Assembly (NCBI RefSeq): GCF_016405885.1 | Contig: NZ_JAEKGC010000010.1 | Coordinates: 62,001-126,000, forward strand | From: Arthrobacter sp. MSA 4-2 | GTDB lineage: Bacteria > Actinomycetota > Actinomycetes > Actinomycetales > Micrococcaceae | Reading direction: 5' to 3' | DNA length: 64,000 bases | In this document: in pieces, positions 50,643 through 61,127 of the stretch | How positions within the stretch are numbered: position 1 is the stretch's first letter | How the letters are laid out: each line of letters begins with the position of its first letter | Notes under the pieces: generated by a model | The model's database searches: none | The model's input: only the letters and a program-made list of their open reading frames with translations | What the model was told of the DNA's origin: nothing | Position numbers and translations under genes: made by a program

Positions 50643-51287
50643 ATGGCTGATTCAGTCCGGATTCTCGTCGTCGACAACTACGACAGCTTCGTCTACACCC
50701 TCGTGGGGTACCTTCAGGAACTCGGGGCGGAGACCACCGTCGTGAGGAACGACGACGTCACCCTCGCCGAAGCCGCGGCCCTGGCCGAGAGCCGCGACGG
50801 CGTCCTGGTGTCCCCCGGCCCCGGCACGCCCGCCGACGCCGGCGTCATCGTCGACCTCATCCGCTGGTGCGGCGACCATGCGAAGCCGATGCTCGGGGTC
50901 TGCCTGGGCCATCAGGCCCTCGCCGAGGCCTACGGGGGCACGGTGACCCACGCACCGGAACTGATGCACGGGAAGACCTCGCTCGTCGAGCACACCTCCC
51001 AGAGCGTCTTCGCGGGCCTCCCGTCGCCCCTGACCGCCACCCGCTATCACTCGCTGGCGGCCGTCAGCGAGGACCTTCCGGCCGAACTCGAGGTGACGGC
51101 CCGCACTGCCAGCGGAATCATCATGGGCCTGGAGCATCGAACCGCACCGCTGTGCGGGGTGCAGTTCCACCCGGAGTCCGTCCTCACCGAGGGCGGCTAC
51201 CAGATGCTTGGCACCTGGCTTGAGTCGCTGGGGCTTGAGGGCGCGGCGGCGAAGGCCGCAACGCTCAGTCCACTGATCTCCCGCTGA
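50643..51287 (+). CDS. glutamine amidotransferase, anthranilate/aminodeoxychorismate synthase component II
   Basis: 214 residues. Class I glutamine amidotransferase: LVVDNYDSFVYTLVGYLQELGAE, VLVSPGPGTPADAG, the nucleophile Cys in MLGVCLGHQALAEAYGG (about residue 84), and the His-Glu pair in GVQFHPESVLTEGG. It supplies ammonia for tryptophan or folate (p-aminobenzoate) synthesis; with no trpE/pabB alongside, the choice is open, though the gene at this site in actinobacteria is usually called trpG or pabA. Confidence 0.94.
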   Translation: MADSVRILVVDNYDSFVYTLVGYLQELGAETTVVRNDDVTLAEAAALAESRDGVLVSPGPGTPADAGVIVDLIRWCGDHAKPMLGVCLGHQALAEAYGGTVTHAPELMHGKTSLVEHTSQSVFAGLPSPLTATRYHSLAAVSEDLPAELEVTARTASGIIMGLEHRTAPLCGVQFHPESVLTEGGYQMLGTWLESLGLEGAAAKAATLSPLISR

Positions 51288-51326
51288 CCCCGATCACTGA
51301 CCTCACTCACTGACCTCACTCACTGA

Positions 51327-51349
51327 CCGGGCCGCTGTCCGTGGCCCGG
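51327..51349. terminator. hairpin between convergent pabA/trpG and pknB
   Basis: CCGGGCC pairs with GGCCCGG around GCTGTCCGT. Just before it, ACTGACCTCACTC-type direct repeats (about 51294-51327) occur. The hairpin could end both transcripts; no T tract. Confidence 0.5.
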
Positions 51350-51417
51350 CTTCCCGGGGCGCGTGGACTCTTCCCGCCGGGTTCGGGGGTCGGTATTGTG
51401 CGGTCACGGTACAGCGG

Positions 51418-53334
51418 TCAGGGATCGTTCGGCTTGGGCTTATCGCTTGGTTTTCCCGAGCCCGGAGGGCTGGTCTCCGTCTCGGGGGCGGGCTCAGGCG
51501 TAGGATCCTCGACCGGCTCCGGCTCCGGCGCACGGGAAACGGTGAGGACAATTTCAGTCCCCTGGTTCACCTCGGAGGCCGCCGGAGAGCTCTGCTCCAG
51601 GACCGTGCCGGGCTCCGCATCCTTGTCTTCGGCGACCTCCACCCTGAAGGGCAGCTTCACCGCGGGATCGGCCAATGCGGCCTCCGCCTCCGCCCGGGTC
51701 AGCCCGATGAGCTGTGGAACGCTCACCTTGCCGTTTGAGAGCACGAGGTTTACTGCGCTGCCGGCCGGGACTGACTGCCCGGACTCCGGATCCGTGGAGA
51801 CCACGCGGCCCTGCGGCATGTCGGGGCTCAGCGTCTCGGAAATTTCACCGCCCTTGAGGCCGACGGCCTCAAGGGCCTCCCGGGCCGAGGACTCTGTCAG
51901 TCCGGCGAGCCCCTCGGGTACCGCGATGTTGGCCGGACCCTTGGAGATCGAGATGGTCACCCGGGACTTGGCTTCCACCTGCGCACCGGCGGCAGGGTCG
52001 GAGTCAATGATCAGCCCCGCCTCCGTCGTGGCATGGAAGCGCTCTTCAACGATCGGGATGAGGTCGGCTTCATAAAGCGTCGCGACCCCGTCGGCCTCGG
52101 TCATGCTGGCTACAGCGGGAACCTCGATCCGGGGTGGAGCCTCCGGCTCTGTCCTGCCCACGGAGTACAGGAGGGCATAGCCGGCCGCGAGAACCACAAG
52201 CAGGGCGGCCAGGACCCACACCACAATCCAAGCCCGGCGGCGAGAATTGCGGTGCGCGCCGTCGTCGTAGTCCTCACCGGGTGCCGGGAGCAGGTCCTCT
52301 TCACGGTGGGTCAGGGAGGCGAGCGGTGAGGCTCCGGAGGAGGGCACCCGATCCATGGTGCGGGTGGCGGGGGATCCATCCTCCTCCGCTGGGAAAGGCA
52401 GTGCCGCTGCCGGAACCATCCGGGTCGCAGGCTCCACGGTCGCCAGAGCCTGGGTGGGCAGCGATCCGGTGTCGCTGAAGACCTTGCCGCGGCGGGCGTC
52501 CTCAAGGGCCGCCGCGAAGGAGGCGGCGTCCTGGAATCGATCCTGCCGGTCCTTCGCCAGGGCCTTGGCCAGCACCGAGTCGAGAGCCGGACTGACCTGC
52601 GGATTGAAGCTGCTGGCAGGTTTCGGTTCCTCCCGCACGTGCTGGTACGCCACCGACACCGGGCTGTCGCCCACGAAGGGAGGCCTCCCGGCCACCAGCT
52701 CGTACAGCAGGCACCCGGCCGAGTAGAGATCGCTGCGGGCATCGACGGTCTCGCCCCGGGCCTGCTCGGGCGAAAGGTATTGGGCAGTGCCCACCACGGC
52801 CTGGGTCTGCGTCATGGTGGCGGCCGAGTCGGCCATCGCCCGCGCGATGCCGAAGTCCATGACCTTCACGCGGCCTTCAGGCGTCACCATAACGTTCGCG
52901 GGCTTGATGTCGCGGTGGACGATTCCGGCGCGGTGGCTGTACGCAAGCGCGGACAGCACGCCGGCCAGATACCGCACGGCATCCTGCTCGTTCAGCTCCC
53001 CGGACCTCACCAGGTCCCGCAGGGTGCGGCCTTCCACGTACTCCATCACGATGAACGGCACCCGCACCTCGTGGTCGGGCCGGTCGGGGATCTCCTCCTC
53101 GCCCGTGTCGTAGACGGCGACGATATTGGGGTTGTTCAGCCCCGCCACCGCCTGCGCTTCCCGGCGGAACCGTGACTGAAACAGCGGGTCCCGGGCGAGG
53201 TCCTTGCGCAGGACCTTGATCGCGACCGAGCGCCCCAACCGGATGTCCCGGCCGAGGTGGACGTCGGCCATGCCGCCCCGCCCGATCAGGTGAAGGACCT
53301 CGTACCGGCCGTTGAGGACACGCTCGGCGGTCAT
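51418..53334 (-). CDS. pknB: Ser/Thr protein kinase PknB-like with three PASTA domains
   Basis: 638 residues from ATG at 53334 (MTAERVLNGRYEVLHLIGRGGMADVHLG). Kinase domain 9-270: Lys in AIKVLRKDL, VHRDIKPANVMV, DFGIARAM, and a Thr-rich activation loop (SAATMTQTQAVVGTAQYLSPEQARG). Membrane helix at about 368-393. Outside are three PASTA repeats (about 401-598), which bind muropeptides/lipid II, and a Pro/Glu tail. Regulates cell wall growth; last gene of the fhaA-to-pknB operon. Mycobacterial PknB has four PASTA units. Confidence 0.95.
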   Translation of the reverse strand: MTAERVLNGRYEVLHLIGRGGMADVHLGRDIRLGRSVAIKVLRKDLARDPLFQSRFRREAQAVAGLNNPNIVAVYDTGEEEIPDRPDHEVRVPFIVMEYVEGRTLRDLVRSGELNEQDAVRYLAGVLSALAYSHRAGIVHRDIKPANVMVTPEGRVKVMDFGIARAMADSAATMTQTQAVVGTAQYLSPEQARGETVDARSDLYSAGCLLYELVAGRPPFVGDSPVSVAYQHVREEPKPASSFNPQVSPALDSVLAKALAKDRQDRFQDAASFAAALEDARRGKVFSDTGSLPTQALATVEPATRMVPAAALPFPAEEDGSPATRTMDRVPSSGASPLASLTHREEDLLPAPGEDYDDGAHRNSRRRAWIVVWVLAALLVVLAAGYALLYSVGRTEPEAPPRIEVPAVASMTEADGVATLYEADLIPIVEERFHATTEAGLIIDSDPAAGAQVEAKSRVTISISKGPANIAVPEGLAGLTESSAREALEAVGLKGGEISETLSPDMPQGRVVSTDPESGQSVPAGSAVNLVLSNGKVSVPQLIGLTRAEAEAALADPAVKLPFRVEVAEDKDAEPGTVLEQSSPAASEVNQGTEIVLTVSRAPEPEPVEDPTPEPAPETETSPPGSGKPSDKPKPNDP

Positions 53335-53356
53335 CGGGATTCCCTCCACGGCGGCC

Positions 53357-55108
53357 TCACGATCCCGGGCTCGTCGCGTCGGGCGTGGGCGAGGACGATT
53401 CCTCGTCGGCGGGCGGCGTCGTGGGAGGGGGGCCCGAGGAGACGATGTACCGGACCTCGGAACCCTCATTGAGGTTCGTGCCTTCGGCCGGATCGACGCG
53501 GAGGACCGAGCCCGCCGGCTGGTCGGACACCTCGGAGCCGGCGTTGACCGGAGTCAGGCCCGCTTCGACGAGGCGCTGGCGGACCGTTCCCTCGTCCTGG
53601 CCCGCGAGACCGCCGGGGACGGCGACCTGGCGGGGGCCCTCGGAGAAGGTCAGCTGGATGGTCTGCCCGGGGCTGACCGTGCCCACCGGGTTGATGTCGG
53701 TCACCGCGCCGGCCGGTTCGGGCGATGGCTCGCCGGTGCGGTTCACCGACAGGCCCAGGGCGGTGAGCTCCGCGGTGACCTCGTCAACATTCCGTCCCAG
53801 GTATGCATTGGGGTCGATGACGATCGCCGCGGGCTCCGGCGTCGTCTGCTCCGGCGTCGGCGAGTTCGTCGTGGGGGTGGGGCGCGGACTCGGAGCGGTC
53901 GAGCGGGGGGCGGAACTTGTCGTGGCGGGCGCGGGGTCTCCGCGTTCGCCCGCCAGGAGCGGCCAGATGAGCATCGACGCCAGCGCAAGAAGGGCGATGA
54001 GCACAAGGATGATGACGGGAAGCAGCCAGGGGTTCCGGCGGTGCTCCTCGCGGTCCCGCGGCGCCTCCGGTTCCACCTCCTCCTCGGTCCAGTCCCGGGA
54101 AGCGGCAAGACCGCCGGTCCCTGCGGCGGCTGGAACCGCGGCTGCGGCGGCAATTGTCGGCATCGCCGAGGTGGACGGAGCGGGCACCGCGCGCGTGGCG
54201 GCGGTGTCCTGGCGGGGCACGGCGGCTGTTGCCTCGGCGTCCCCTCCGAACAGGAGCATGCCGGGGACCGCGGCCTCGGCGGCGCGGATCGAACCGGCTC
54301 GGATGGCGTCAACCGCCCGGGACAGGGATTCGGCGTCCGCCGGCCGGTCGGAGGGGTCCTTCGCGAGCATCGAGGCGATCAGTGCCCGCACCGGGTGCGG
54401 GATGTGCTCCGGAAGCGGCGGAGGGGCGTCGTTGACCTGGGCCAGGGCAATGGCGATCTGCGACTCTCCGGAGAAGGGGCGCCGGCCGGCCAGCAGCTCA
54501 TACCCGATGACGCCCAGGGCATAGATGTCGCTCGAGCCGGTGGCCTGCTGCCCGGTCGCCTGCTCGGGCGCGAGGTACTGGGCGGTGCCCATCACCTGGC
54601 CCGTCGCGGTCAGCGGCACCTGGTCGGCGAGCCGGGCAATGCCGAAGTCGGTGATCTTCACGCGCCCGTCGGGGAGGACGAGGATGTTTCCCGGCTTCAC
54701 GTCGCGGTGCACGAGTCCCTGCCGGTGGGCGACAGCGAGGGCGGTGGCGGTCTGGCCAATGATCGAGAGGGCGCGGTCCGGGGAGAGCACGCCTTCGCGC
54801 TCGATCACCGCCGAGAGGGGCTGGCCGGGCACCAGTTCCATCACGAGGTAGGCCGAGCCTTCTTCCTCGCCGTAGTCGAAGACGTTGGCGATGCCCTCGT
54901 GGTTCAGCAGGGCCGTATGGCGGGCCTCGGCGCGGAAGCGGTTCAGGAACGCGGGGTCCCCCGAGTATTCCTCTTTAAGGATCTTAATGGCGACGACCCG
55001 GCCCAGCACCTTGTCGCGGGCCTTCCACACCTCGCCCATGCCGCCGATGGCGATGCGTTCGGTCAGCTGGAATCTGCCGCCCAGGGTGATACCCGACGTA
55101 GGCCTCAC
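53357..55108 (-). CDS. pknA: Ser/Thr protein kinase PknA-like with two PASTA domains
   Basis: 583 residues. Kinase domain starts [23 protein letters not shown], with Lys in [31 protein letters not shown] and [13 protein letters not shown]. The juxtamembrane region is Ala-rich; the membrane helix is at about 358-384. The exterior has two PASTA repeats (about 431-556) and a Ser/Thr/Pro tail. In the mycobacterial gene order this slot is PknA, which lacks PASTA, hence the notable difference. Its ATG overlaps pbpA by four bases. Confidence 0.92.
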   Translation of the reverse strand: MRPTSGITLGGRFQLTERIAIGGMGEVWKARDKVLGRVVAIKILKEEYSGDPAFLNRFRAEARHTALLNHEGIANVFDYGEEEGSAYLVMELVPGQPLSAVIEREGVLSPDRALSIIGQTATALAVAHRQGLVHRDVKPGNILVLPDGRVKITDFGIARLADQVPLTATGQVMGTAQYLAPEQATGQQATGSSDIYALGVIGYELLAGRRPFSGESQIAIALAQVNDAPPPLPEHIPHPVRALIASMLAKDPSDRPADAESLSRAVDAIRAGSIRAAEAAVPGMLLFGGDAEATAAVPRQDTAATRAVPAPSTSAMPTIAAAAAVPAAAGTGGLAASRDWTEEEVEPEAPRDREEHRRNPWLLPVIILVLIALLALASMLIWPLLAGERGDPAPATTSSAPRSTAPSPRPTPTTNSPTPEQTTPEPAAIVIDPNAYLGRNVDEVTAELTALGLSVNRTGEPSPEPAGAVTDINPVGTVSPGQTIQLTFSEGPRQVAVPGGLAGQDEGTVRQRLVEAGLTPVNAGSEVSDQPAGSVLRVDPAEGTNLNEGSEVRYIVSSGPPPTTPPADEESSSPTPDATSPGS

Positions 55109-56547
55109 TGGTTCAACACCGCCTCAATGATCTGCTTGGCATTTGGACTTGTGAGCTGCGATCCCGTGGCCAGGTCGACATCCTCCATGACAATCGTGAC
55201 GGCGACCTGGGGGTCCTCCGCCGGGGCGAAGCCGGTGAACCAGGCGTTGTCCCCGCGCCCTTCGACCTCGGCGGTGCCGGTCTTGCCCGCCACCTCGACG
55301 CCCGGAATCTGGGCGCCCCGCCCGGTTCCGTTGTCCACGACGTTCACCATCCACTCGGTCAGCTGATCCGCCGTGCCGGCGCTGACCGATTCGTGGAGGA
55401 CCTCCGGTGAGGGTGAATCGATCAGCTCGAGGTCGGCGGCCCGCACGGCCTTGATGAGGTTCGGCTTCATCAGGACGCCGTCGTTGGCGATCGCCGAGGC
55501 GACCATGGCCATCTGGAGCGGAGTCACCTTGACGTCGAACTGGCCGATGGCCGACTGGGCGAGCTCGGGCTGGCTGAGGTCGCTGGGGAACTGGCTGGCC
55601 TCGACGGCCACGGGGATCTGGTGCCGTTCCCCGAAGCCGAACAGCCGGGCCTGTTCCTGGATGGCATCCTCGCCGAGGTCCCAGGCGATCTGGGCGAAAG
55701 GCGTGTTGCAGGACTGCTCGAGGGCGAACTCGAGGTCGGCGGTCGTGCGCGTGGCGCAGGTTCCATTGACGTAGTTGGGCAGGCCGATGGTGGTGCCGGG
55801 AAGGGGGAGCACGGGCGGGTTGGGAATCTGGGACTCGGCGTCGTAGTCGCCGGATTCGAGCGCCGCGGCGGCGTCCACCAGCTTGAAGACCGACCCCGGG
55901 GCCACCAGGGATTCGGTGGCCGGGTTGCGGTAGATGGACAGGCCGGGGACCGCCGAGAGCTGTTCGACGTTCCGGGCGGCGATCTCGGTGTCGTGGACGG
56001 CGATCAGGTTCGGGTCGTAGGAGGGCTTGGAGACCATGGCGAGGATGTTCCCGGTCGCGGGCTCGGTGACCACGATGGAGCCGCGCTGGCCCTCCGGGAT
56101 CAGGTCCCAGGCGAGCTGCTGGATCTGGGGGTCGATGGTGAGCTCAACCGAGGCGCCCTGGCTGCTGGCACCGGAGAGGAGTCCGACGATCCGGTCGTAG
56201 AACAGCTCGTCGCTGGTGCCCGAGAGCAGGCCGGCCGAGGCCTGCTCGAGCTGCGTGGACCCGTTGACCAGGGAGTAGAAGCCGGTCAGGTGGGCGTAGA
56301 GGTTCGGCTCGTTGTAGACCCGCTGGAAGTTGAACTGGTCGTTGGAGGGCACCGACTCCGCCACTGCCTTGCCGTCCACGAGGATCGCCCCGCGGGGCCG
56401 GCCGAAGTCCTGGTAGAGCTGCCGGTTGTTCCAGTCGTTGGTGTTGAGTTCCTCGGCCTCGAAGAACTGCACGTAGGTCAGCGATCCGAGGATGAGGGCG
56501 AACATCCCGATCGCCACCACCCATGCGCTGCGGATTGCCTGGTTCAA
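55105..56547 (-). CDS. pbpA: penicillin-binding protein 2-type transpeptidase PbpA
   Basis: 480 residues with an N-terminal signal-anchor ([22 protein letters not shown]). Class B PBP: Ser nucleophile in VAPGSVFKL (about 219), SCN of EQSCNTPF (about 278) and KTGT in [10 protein letters not shown] (about 421). It cross-links peptidoglycan with its RodA partner, encoded four bases overlapping upstream. Phospho-regulated in relatives by PknA/B. Confidence 0.96.
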   Translation of the reverse strand: MNQAIRSAWVVAIGMFALILGSLTYVQFFEAEELNTNDWNNRQLYQDFGRPRGAILVDGKAVAESVPSNDQFNFQRVYNEPNLYAHLTGFYSLVNGSTQLEQASAGLLSGTSDELFYDRIVGLLSGASSQGASVELTIDPQIQQLAWDLIPEGQRGSIVVTEPATGNILAMVSKPSYDPNLIAVHDTEIAARNVEQLSAVPGLSIYRNPATESLVAPGSVFKLVDAAAALESGDYDAESQIPNPPVLPLPGTTIGLPNYVNGTCATRTTADLEFALEQSCNTPFAQIAWDLGEDAIQEQARLFGFGERHQIPVAVEASQFPSDLSQPELAQSAIGQFDVKVTPLQMAMVASAIANDGVLMKPNLIKAVRAADLELIDSPSPEVLHESVSAGTADQLTEWMVNVVDNGTGRGAQIPGVEVAGKTGTAEVEGRGDNAWFTGFAPAEDPQVAVTIVMEDVDLATGSQLTSPNAKQIIEAVLNQ

Positions 56548-57962
56548 CGTGATCCCTCCTTGGGGCGCCGTGGAAGCGCCCCCCTGCCTGAAGCCGACAG
56601 AACTGCGGCCGGTTCACTGGGGGCGGCCGTCCGCACCGGTCGGCGGGCGGTCTCCGAAATCAGCAGCAGCAGGGCGACGATGATCCAGTTCGCCAGCAGT
56701 GAGGACCCGCCGGCGGACATGAACGGGGTGGTGAGCCCGGTGAGGGGAATCAGCCGGGTGATGCCGCCGATGACCACGAAACACTGGAGGGCGATGGTGA
56801 AGGAAAGGCCGCAGGCCAGCAGCTTCCCGAACCCGTCCTTGGTGCCGAGGGCGGCCCGGAATCCGCGGGAGACGAGGAGGATGTACAGCAGGATGATGGC
56901 GAACACTCCGATCATGCCGAGTTCCTCGCCAAGCGCGGCAATAATCATGTCGCTGTTGGCATATGTCACGAGGTCGGGCCGGCCCTGGCCGAAGCCGGTT
57001 CCGGCCAGCCCGCCGTTGGCCAGTCCGAAGAGCCCCTGCACCACCTGCTGGCTTCCGCCCGGGGCCCGGTTGTACACCTCGGGGTCGAAGGCGTTGAGCC
57101 AGCTGTCGAAGCGGAGCGCCACGTGGCTGAACAGCTCAAGGGCGATGAAGGCGCCGACGCCGATCATGGCGAGACCGATCAGAACCCAGCTCACCCGGCT
57201 CGTCGCCACGTAGATCATGGCCATGAAGAGGCCGAAGAAGAGGATCGAGGACCCGAGGTCGCGCTGCAGGATCAGCACGCCGATGCTCACGAGCCAGGCG
57301 GCGATCATTGGGGCAAGGTCCTTGAACCGTGGGAGCTGGAGGGGGCCGAGCTTCTTGCCGGCCAGCAGGATCAGATCCCGGTTCGTGGAGAGATAGCCTG
57401 CGAAGAAGATGGCCAGGGTGATCTTGGCGACCTCTCCCGGCTGGAAGGTGCCGAAGCCGACATTGATCCAGATCCGAGCGCCGTTGATTTCGAGCCCCAG
57501 CGGGGTCAGCGGCAGCAGCAGCAGGATGGCGCTGACGATCAGCGAAATGTAGGTAAACCGCCGGAGGATGCGGTGGTCGCGCAGGAAGATCAGCAGAACC
57601 GAGGCGGCAACAATCGCCACCGCCGTCCAGGTCAGCTGCTGCGGCGCCACGGGAACGAAGTCCGGATTCTCCATCCGGGGCAGGTCCAGCCGGTGAATCA
57701 TGGCAAGGCCGATGCCGTTCAGGGCGATGACGATCGGAAGTATTACCGGATCTGCATATTTCGCTCGGATGCGGAGGATGAGGTGGACGAGGATCCCCAT
57801 GCCCACCAGGGTTGACGCCTGCCGCCAGAAGTAGTCGTTGAAAGGCTCCTCGCGCTCAAGCCCGGCTACGAAGTTGGCGCCCACGGCTACGGCGAAGGCA
57901 AGCAGCAGCAGGGCCGCCTCGACATTGCGCCGCGAGCGGGGGACGGTCAGTACATCGCTCAT
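56544..57962 (-). CDS. rodA: SEDS family peptidoglycan polymerase RodA/FtsW
   Basis: 472 residues with about ten to twelve membrane helices. SEDS glycosyltransferase that polymerises lipid II. Seen: WINVGFGTFQPGEVAKITLAIFFAGYLS (the SEDS core), ILQRDLGSSILFFGLFMAMIYVAT, and near the end GGITRLIPLTGLTTPFMSAGGSSLLANW. The operon position next to pbpA points to RodA. Overlaps pbpA and pstP by four bases each. Confidence 0.96.
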   Translation of the reverse strand: MSDVLTVPRSRRNVEAALLLLAFAVAVGANFVAGLEREEPFNDYFWRQASTLVGMGILVHLILRIRAKYADPVILPIVIALNGIGLAMIHRLDLPRMENPDFVPVAPQQLTWTAVAIVAASVLLIFLRDHRILRRFTYISLIVSAILLLLPLTPLGLEINGARIWINVGFGTFQPGEVAKITLAIFFAGYLSTNRDLILLAGKKLGPLQLPRFKDLAPMIAAWLVSIGVLILQRDLGSSILFFGLFMAMIYVATSRVSWVLIGLAMIGVGAFIALELFSHVALRFDSWLNAFDPEVYNRAPGGSQQVVQGLFGLANGGLAGTGFGQGRPDLVTYANSDMIIAALGEELGMIGVFAIILLYILLVSRGFRAALGTKDGFGKLLACGLSFTIALQCFVVIGGITRLIPLTGLTTPFMSAGGSSLLANWIIVALLLLISETARRPVRTAAPSEPAAVLSASGRGALPRRPKEGSR

Positions 57963-59581
57963 TCGAGGTTGCCTCCACAGTCGGCGGTGACGGCACCGGG
58001 GTCCGCCGCAGCACCCGAGGGTGACGGCCGGGCCTGCGGCGTCGCCGTCGCGCCCGCGGCTGCCGAGGGGGATGCGGACGGGGATGCGGAACGTGATGCC
58101 GAGGGGGATGGCGTCGGCGAGGGGGATGGCGTCGGCGAGGGGGACGCCGAGGCGGAGGAACCGGGGGTCGGTTCGGCGCTCGGGCCGTCGGTGGCCTGAG
58201 GGCCTCCCTCCGGCGCGCAGCCCACGGCGCGCAGTTCACCGCGCAGGTCCTCGATGATGCGTTCGGCTTCCCGGAGGTTACTGGCGGGCAGGCCGCCCTC
58301 CAGCTGGGAGCGCCGGAACTCCGGGAGGTTCGACACCGGAATGGTGGTCCGCTCATAGACGTGGCTGAGCTGGATGGGACCCAGCGTCTGCGGGACGCCG
58401 TTGTAGACGGCCACCCGGTCCCCCGCCGCCGCCACGTAGAACCGGGTCTGCGTCCAGGTGTAGCCGAATCCGAGCACGGCGAGCAGGATCAGCACTCCGA
58501 GCGTGACGAAGGCCGGGCCCAGCCAGCGACGGACCCGGCGCGCCGGAGCCTCCTCGAGGGGACCCTCGGGCGTCTGGGCCTTGTGGGTGAGCATCAGGGC
58601 GGCCCGCCGCTCGGTGGAGCGCTGGGTGACGATCGGGATCTGGCCGGTCTCGGTGGCAAGCGCCGCGGCACCCACCAGGAGGTGCGGCCGGCTGAGGAGG
58701 TCCTCACGGATCAGGTCGGCGCGTACGGCCGGTTCTGTGGGCTCTCCGGTACCGGCGGCCGCGGCGCCGGCGGGTCCCGCGGAGACCTCGCGCTCCCCCG
58801 CCGCCTCACGGGCCGAGGGCAGAACCGGGCGCAGCTCCGGCTCGGGCTCGTCGCCGGTGGTCAGGGCGACCTCGACGACGGCGACCGTGACGTTGTCCGG
58901 TGACCCACCGGCCAGGGTGAGCTCAACCAGCGCGTTGACACACTCGTCAAGGTTCGGGGTCTCCCGAACGATCTGCTCGACCATGCGGTCGTTCAGTACC
59001 GCTGTGAGTCCATCCGAACAGAGAAGCCACCGCTCGCCCGGCTCGACCTCGAGGGTCTGCAGATCCAGCTCCGGGCTCGCATCGACGTCGCCCAGCACCC
59101 GCATCAGGACGTTCTTGTGGGGGTGGACATCGGCTTCCTCGGGGCGGAGCCGGCCTTCATCGATCAGGCGCTGCACGAATGTGTGATCGGTGGTGATCTG
59201 CTCAAAGACGCCGTTTTTCAGGCGGTAGGCCCGGGAGTCACCGATATGGGCAAGTTCGAGCCGGTCCCCGTTCAGCAGCAGGGCGGTCACCGTGGTGCCC
59301 ATCCCGGCAAGCTGCGGGTTGGTGCTGACAAGTTCCGAAAGCAGGGAGTTGGCGGTCTGGATCTCGTCGGCCAGTTCGGTGCCGGCGTCGCCGCGCTGAT
59401 GGCTGCGGTCAAGGTGGACCAGGTCCAGGACGGTGGAGGCCGAGGCGATGTTGCCTCCGGCGTGGCCGCCCATCCCGTCGGCGACCACGGCGAGGTAGCG
59501 GCCTACATAGGCGGAGTCGTCGTTCTTGGCGCGGACCATGCCCACGTCGGAGCGCGCGGCGAACCGCAGGAAGTAGGCCAT
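57959..59581 (-). CDS. pstP: PP2C-type Ser/Thr phosphatase PstP
   Basis: 540 residues. PP2C domain about 1-235 with DVGMVRAKNDDSAYV, VVADGMGGHAGGNIAS, LAHIGDSRAYRLK and GGSPDNVTVAVVE, which hold the metal-binding Asp residues. Membrane helix at about 355-374. The outside domain ends in a Ser/Pro repeat tail made by 18-bp DNA repeats (58101-58154). Reverses PknA/PknB phosphorylation of cell wall and division proteins. Operon gene. Confidence 0.95.
   Translation of the reverse strand: MAYFLRFAARSDVGMVRAKNDDSAYVGRYLAVVADGMGGHAGGNIASASTVLDLVHLDRSHQRGDAGTELADEIQTANSLLSELVSTNPQLAGMGTTVTALLLNGDRLELAHIGDSRAYRLKNGVFEQITTDHTFVQRLIDEGRLRPEEADVHPHKNVLMRVLGDVDASPELDLQTLEVEPGERWLLCSDGLTAVLNDRMVEQIVRETPNLDECVNALVELTLAGGSPDNVTVAVVEVALTTGDEPEPELRPVLPSAREAAGEREVSAGPAGAAAAGTGEPTEPAVRADLIREDLLSRPHLLVGAAALATETGQIPIVTQRSTERRAALMLTHKAQTPEGPLEEAPARRVRRWLGPAFVTLGVLILLAVLGFGYTWTQTRFYVAAAGDRVAVYNGVPQTLGPIQLSHVYERTTIPVSNLPEFRRSQLEGGLPASNLREAERIIEDLRGELRAVGCAPEGGPQATDGPSAEPTPGSSASASPSPTPSPSPTPSPSASRSASPSASPSAAAGATATPQARPSPSGAAADPGAVTADCGGNLE
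58101..58154. repeat. 18-bp tandem repeat in the 3' end of pstP
   Basis: Two exact units of GAGGGGGATGGCGTCGGC and a third diverged one; they encode Pro-Ser-Pro-Thr-Pro-Ser repeats of the PstP tail. Copy-number change would alter only the extracellular linker. Confidence 0.8.
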
Positions 59582-59583
59582 GG

Positions 59584-60063
59584 CTATGGCCTCAATTCGA
59601 TAACCGTCTTACCGATCCGGATGGGCACGCCGGGGTCGACGGGGAGGGCACGGGTCAGCTGGTTCCCCGCAAGGTAGGTTCCGTTCGTCGAGCCAAGGTC
59701 TTCGATGAACCACCGGCTTCCCTGCGGGAACAGCCTCGCGTGCCGGCCGGAGGCATAGTCGTCCTCGAGCACCAGGGTCGCCTCCTGTGCACGGCCGAGC
59801 AGGATCGGGCTCGCGGCGAGGTCCAGCGTGGTGCCCGTCAGGGGGCCTTCGGTCACCACGAGCCGGCGGGCCTGGGGCCGGGACGGCGCAGGCTCCTCCA
59901 CCAGTTCCGGGTGCTTCCGGGCCTGCCTCGGGGTGGGGGTGCCGGTCTTGTTGCGCTGGCCCACCACCAGGTCGCGGCGCAGGGCGCTGACGGTGCTGAT
60001 CACCAGGATCCACACAAGAAGCAGGAATCCGTAGCGCAGCAGCGTCACGGTCAGTTCGCTCAT
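59584..60063 (-). CDS. fhaB: FHA domain membrane protein FhaB (FipA-like)
   Basis: 159 residues: an N-terminal membrane helix (about 8-28), a basic linker, and a C-terminal FHA domain (about 85-150) with ILLGRAQEATLVLEDDYASGRHARLFPQGSRWFIEDLGSTNGTYL, which has the phospho-Thr-binding Gly-Arg, Ser and Asn residues. Relatives couple kinase signals to FtsZ/FtsQ and wall synthesis. Overlaps fhaA by four bases. Confidence 0.93.
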   Translation of the reverse strand: MSELTVTLLRYGFLLLVWILVISTVSALRRDLVVGQRNKTGTPTPRQARKHPELVEEPAPSRPQARRLVVTEGPLTGTTLDLAASPILLGRAQEATLVLEDDYASGRHARLFPQGSRWFIEDLGSTNGTYLAGNQLTRALPVDPGVPIRIGKTVIELRP

Positions 60064-60791
60064 ATCCGGTGTCCACCGTTCTGGACGGGAACCAGTCGGA
60101 AGGTCATGCGGGTGCGGCCCATGGTGATCATCGAGCCGTCGGTGAGTTCGGTCTGGCCCTGGACGCGCTGGCCGTTGACGAAGCTGCCGTTGGTCGACCC
60201 GAGCTCGATGGCGACGGCCCGTCCACCGTCGGTGCGGATTTCAAGGTGGCGCCGTGAGACGCCGGTGTCCTCGACGAGGATGTCCGCCTCGGAGGACCTG
60301 CCAAGGACGATCGACCCGGCGTTCAGTGAGTAGCGCTGGCCGCCGAGTTCGAGGATGGGCTGGTACTGCACGGGCTGGCGCGCGGGGGCCGCCGGTGCGG
60401 CGGGCGACCGGGACCCCGGCTGCTTCTCAATACTCGAGTCGACCTCGAAGACACCGGGCTTCAGCGCCGAGTCGTTGGCGAAGGACACGCGCACCGGGCC
60501 CTGGAGGGTGTACTGCTGGCTGTTGACGTGCCGGATGACGACGTCGCACAGCTCTTCGGCGAGGGCCGATCCCCACTGTTGGGCCTGTTCGAAGTCAGGA
60601 TCCGAGAGCCGGGCGGTGAAGACGTTGGGGGCCAGGGTGCGTCCCTCGGCCAGAACCAGCGACTTGTGGTCGAGTTCGCGCCGCAGGGAGCTGGCGATCT
60701 CCACGGGCTGGACCCGGGAGCGGGATCCGGTGCTGAAGGCGCCCCGGACCAGCTTTTCCAAGCCACGTTCAACATTGTCGAGAATGCCCAT
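60060..60791 (-). CDS. fhaA: FHA and DUF3662 domain protein FhaA
   Basis: 243 residues from ATG at 60791 (GILDNVERGLEKLV), which follows a strong AGGAGGT; the frame open further up has no ribosome site. DUF3662 domain (about 1-125) with QPVEIASSLRRELDHKS, then linker and an FHA domain (about 150-235; SIVLGRSSEADILVEDTGVSRRHLEI, ELGSTNGSFVNGQ). In mycobacteria FhaA binds the phosphorylated MviN pseudokinase to restrain peptidoglycan synthesis. First gene of the leftward operon. The 336-bp gap to the tRNA at 61128 appears to contain only promoters. Confidence 0.94.
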   Translation of the reverse strand: MGILDNVERGLEKLVRGAFSTGSRSRVQPVEIASSLRRELDHKSLVLAEGRTLAPNVFTARLSDPDFEQAQQWGSALAEELCDVVIRHVNSQQYTLQGPVRVSFANDSALKPGVFEVDSSIEKQPGSRSPAAPAAPARQPVQYQPILELGGQRYSLNAGSIVLGRSSEADILVEDTGVSRRHLEIRTDGGRAVAIELGSTNGSFVNGQRVQGQTELTDGSMITMGRTRMTFRLVPVQNGGHRI

Positions 60792-61127
60792 GTGCCACCT
60801 CCTAACCGCTCGCTGCCTGATGTCGTGTCCGGTGCCGTGCTCGTGAACTTGTACGGTACCCAAGGTCCCGGGCGAAAGTGCCCAGGACCGTATAAACGCG
60901 GGTGCGTTCCCTTCGATACTACTGGGATGGCCTGGTAATAACCTTATTGAGGGCCCGGCCCGCCGCGGCCGCGCCGCCCGGAAGCCCGCCGGGTGCGGGG
61001 TGGGTGCGGCGGGGCGCGCGGACTGCCGCCGCGGCTCGTTTAGGTATTTTCTGGGATGCTCCGTTATGCTTATTTCTGCTGTTCACAAGTGAAACCGGAA
61101 CGAATCGGTGAGCTTGGAAACTTATTT

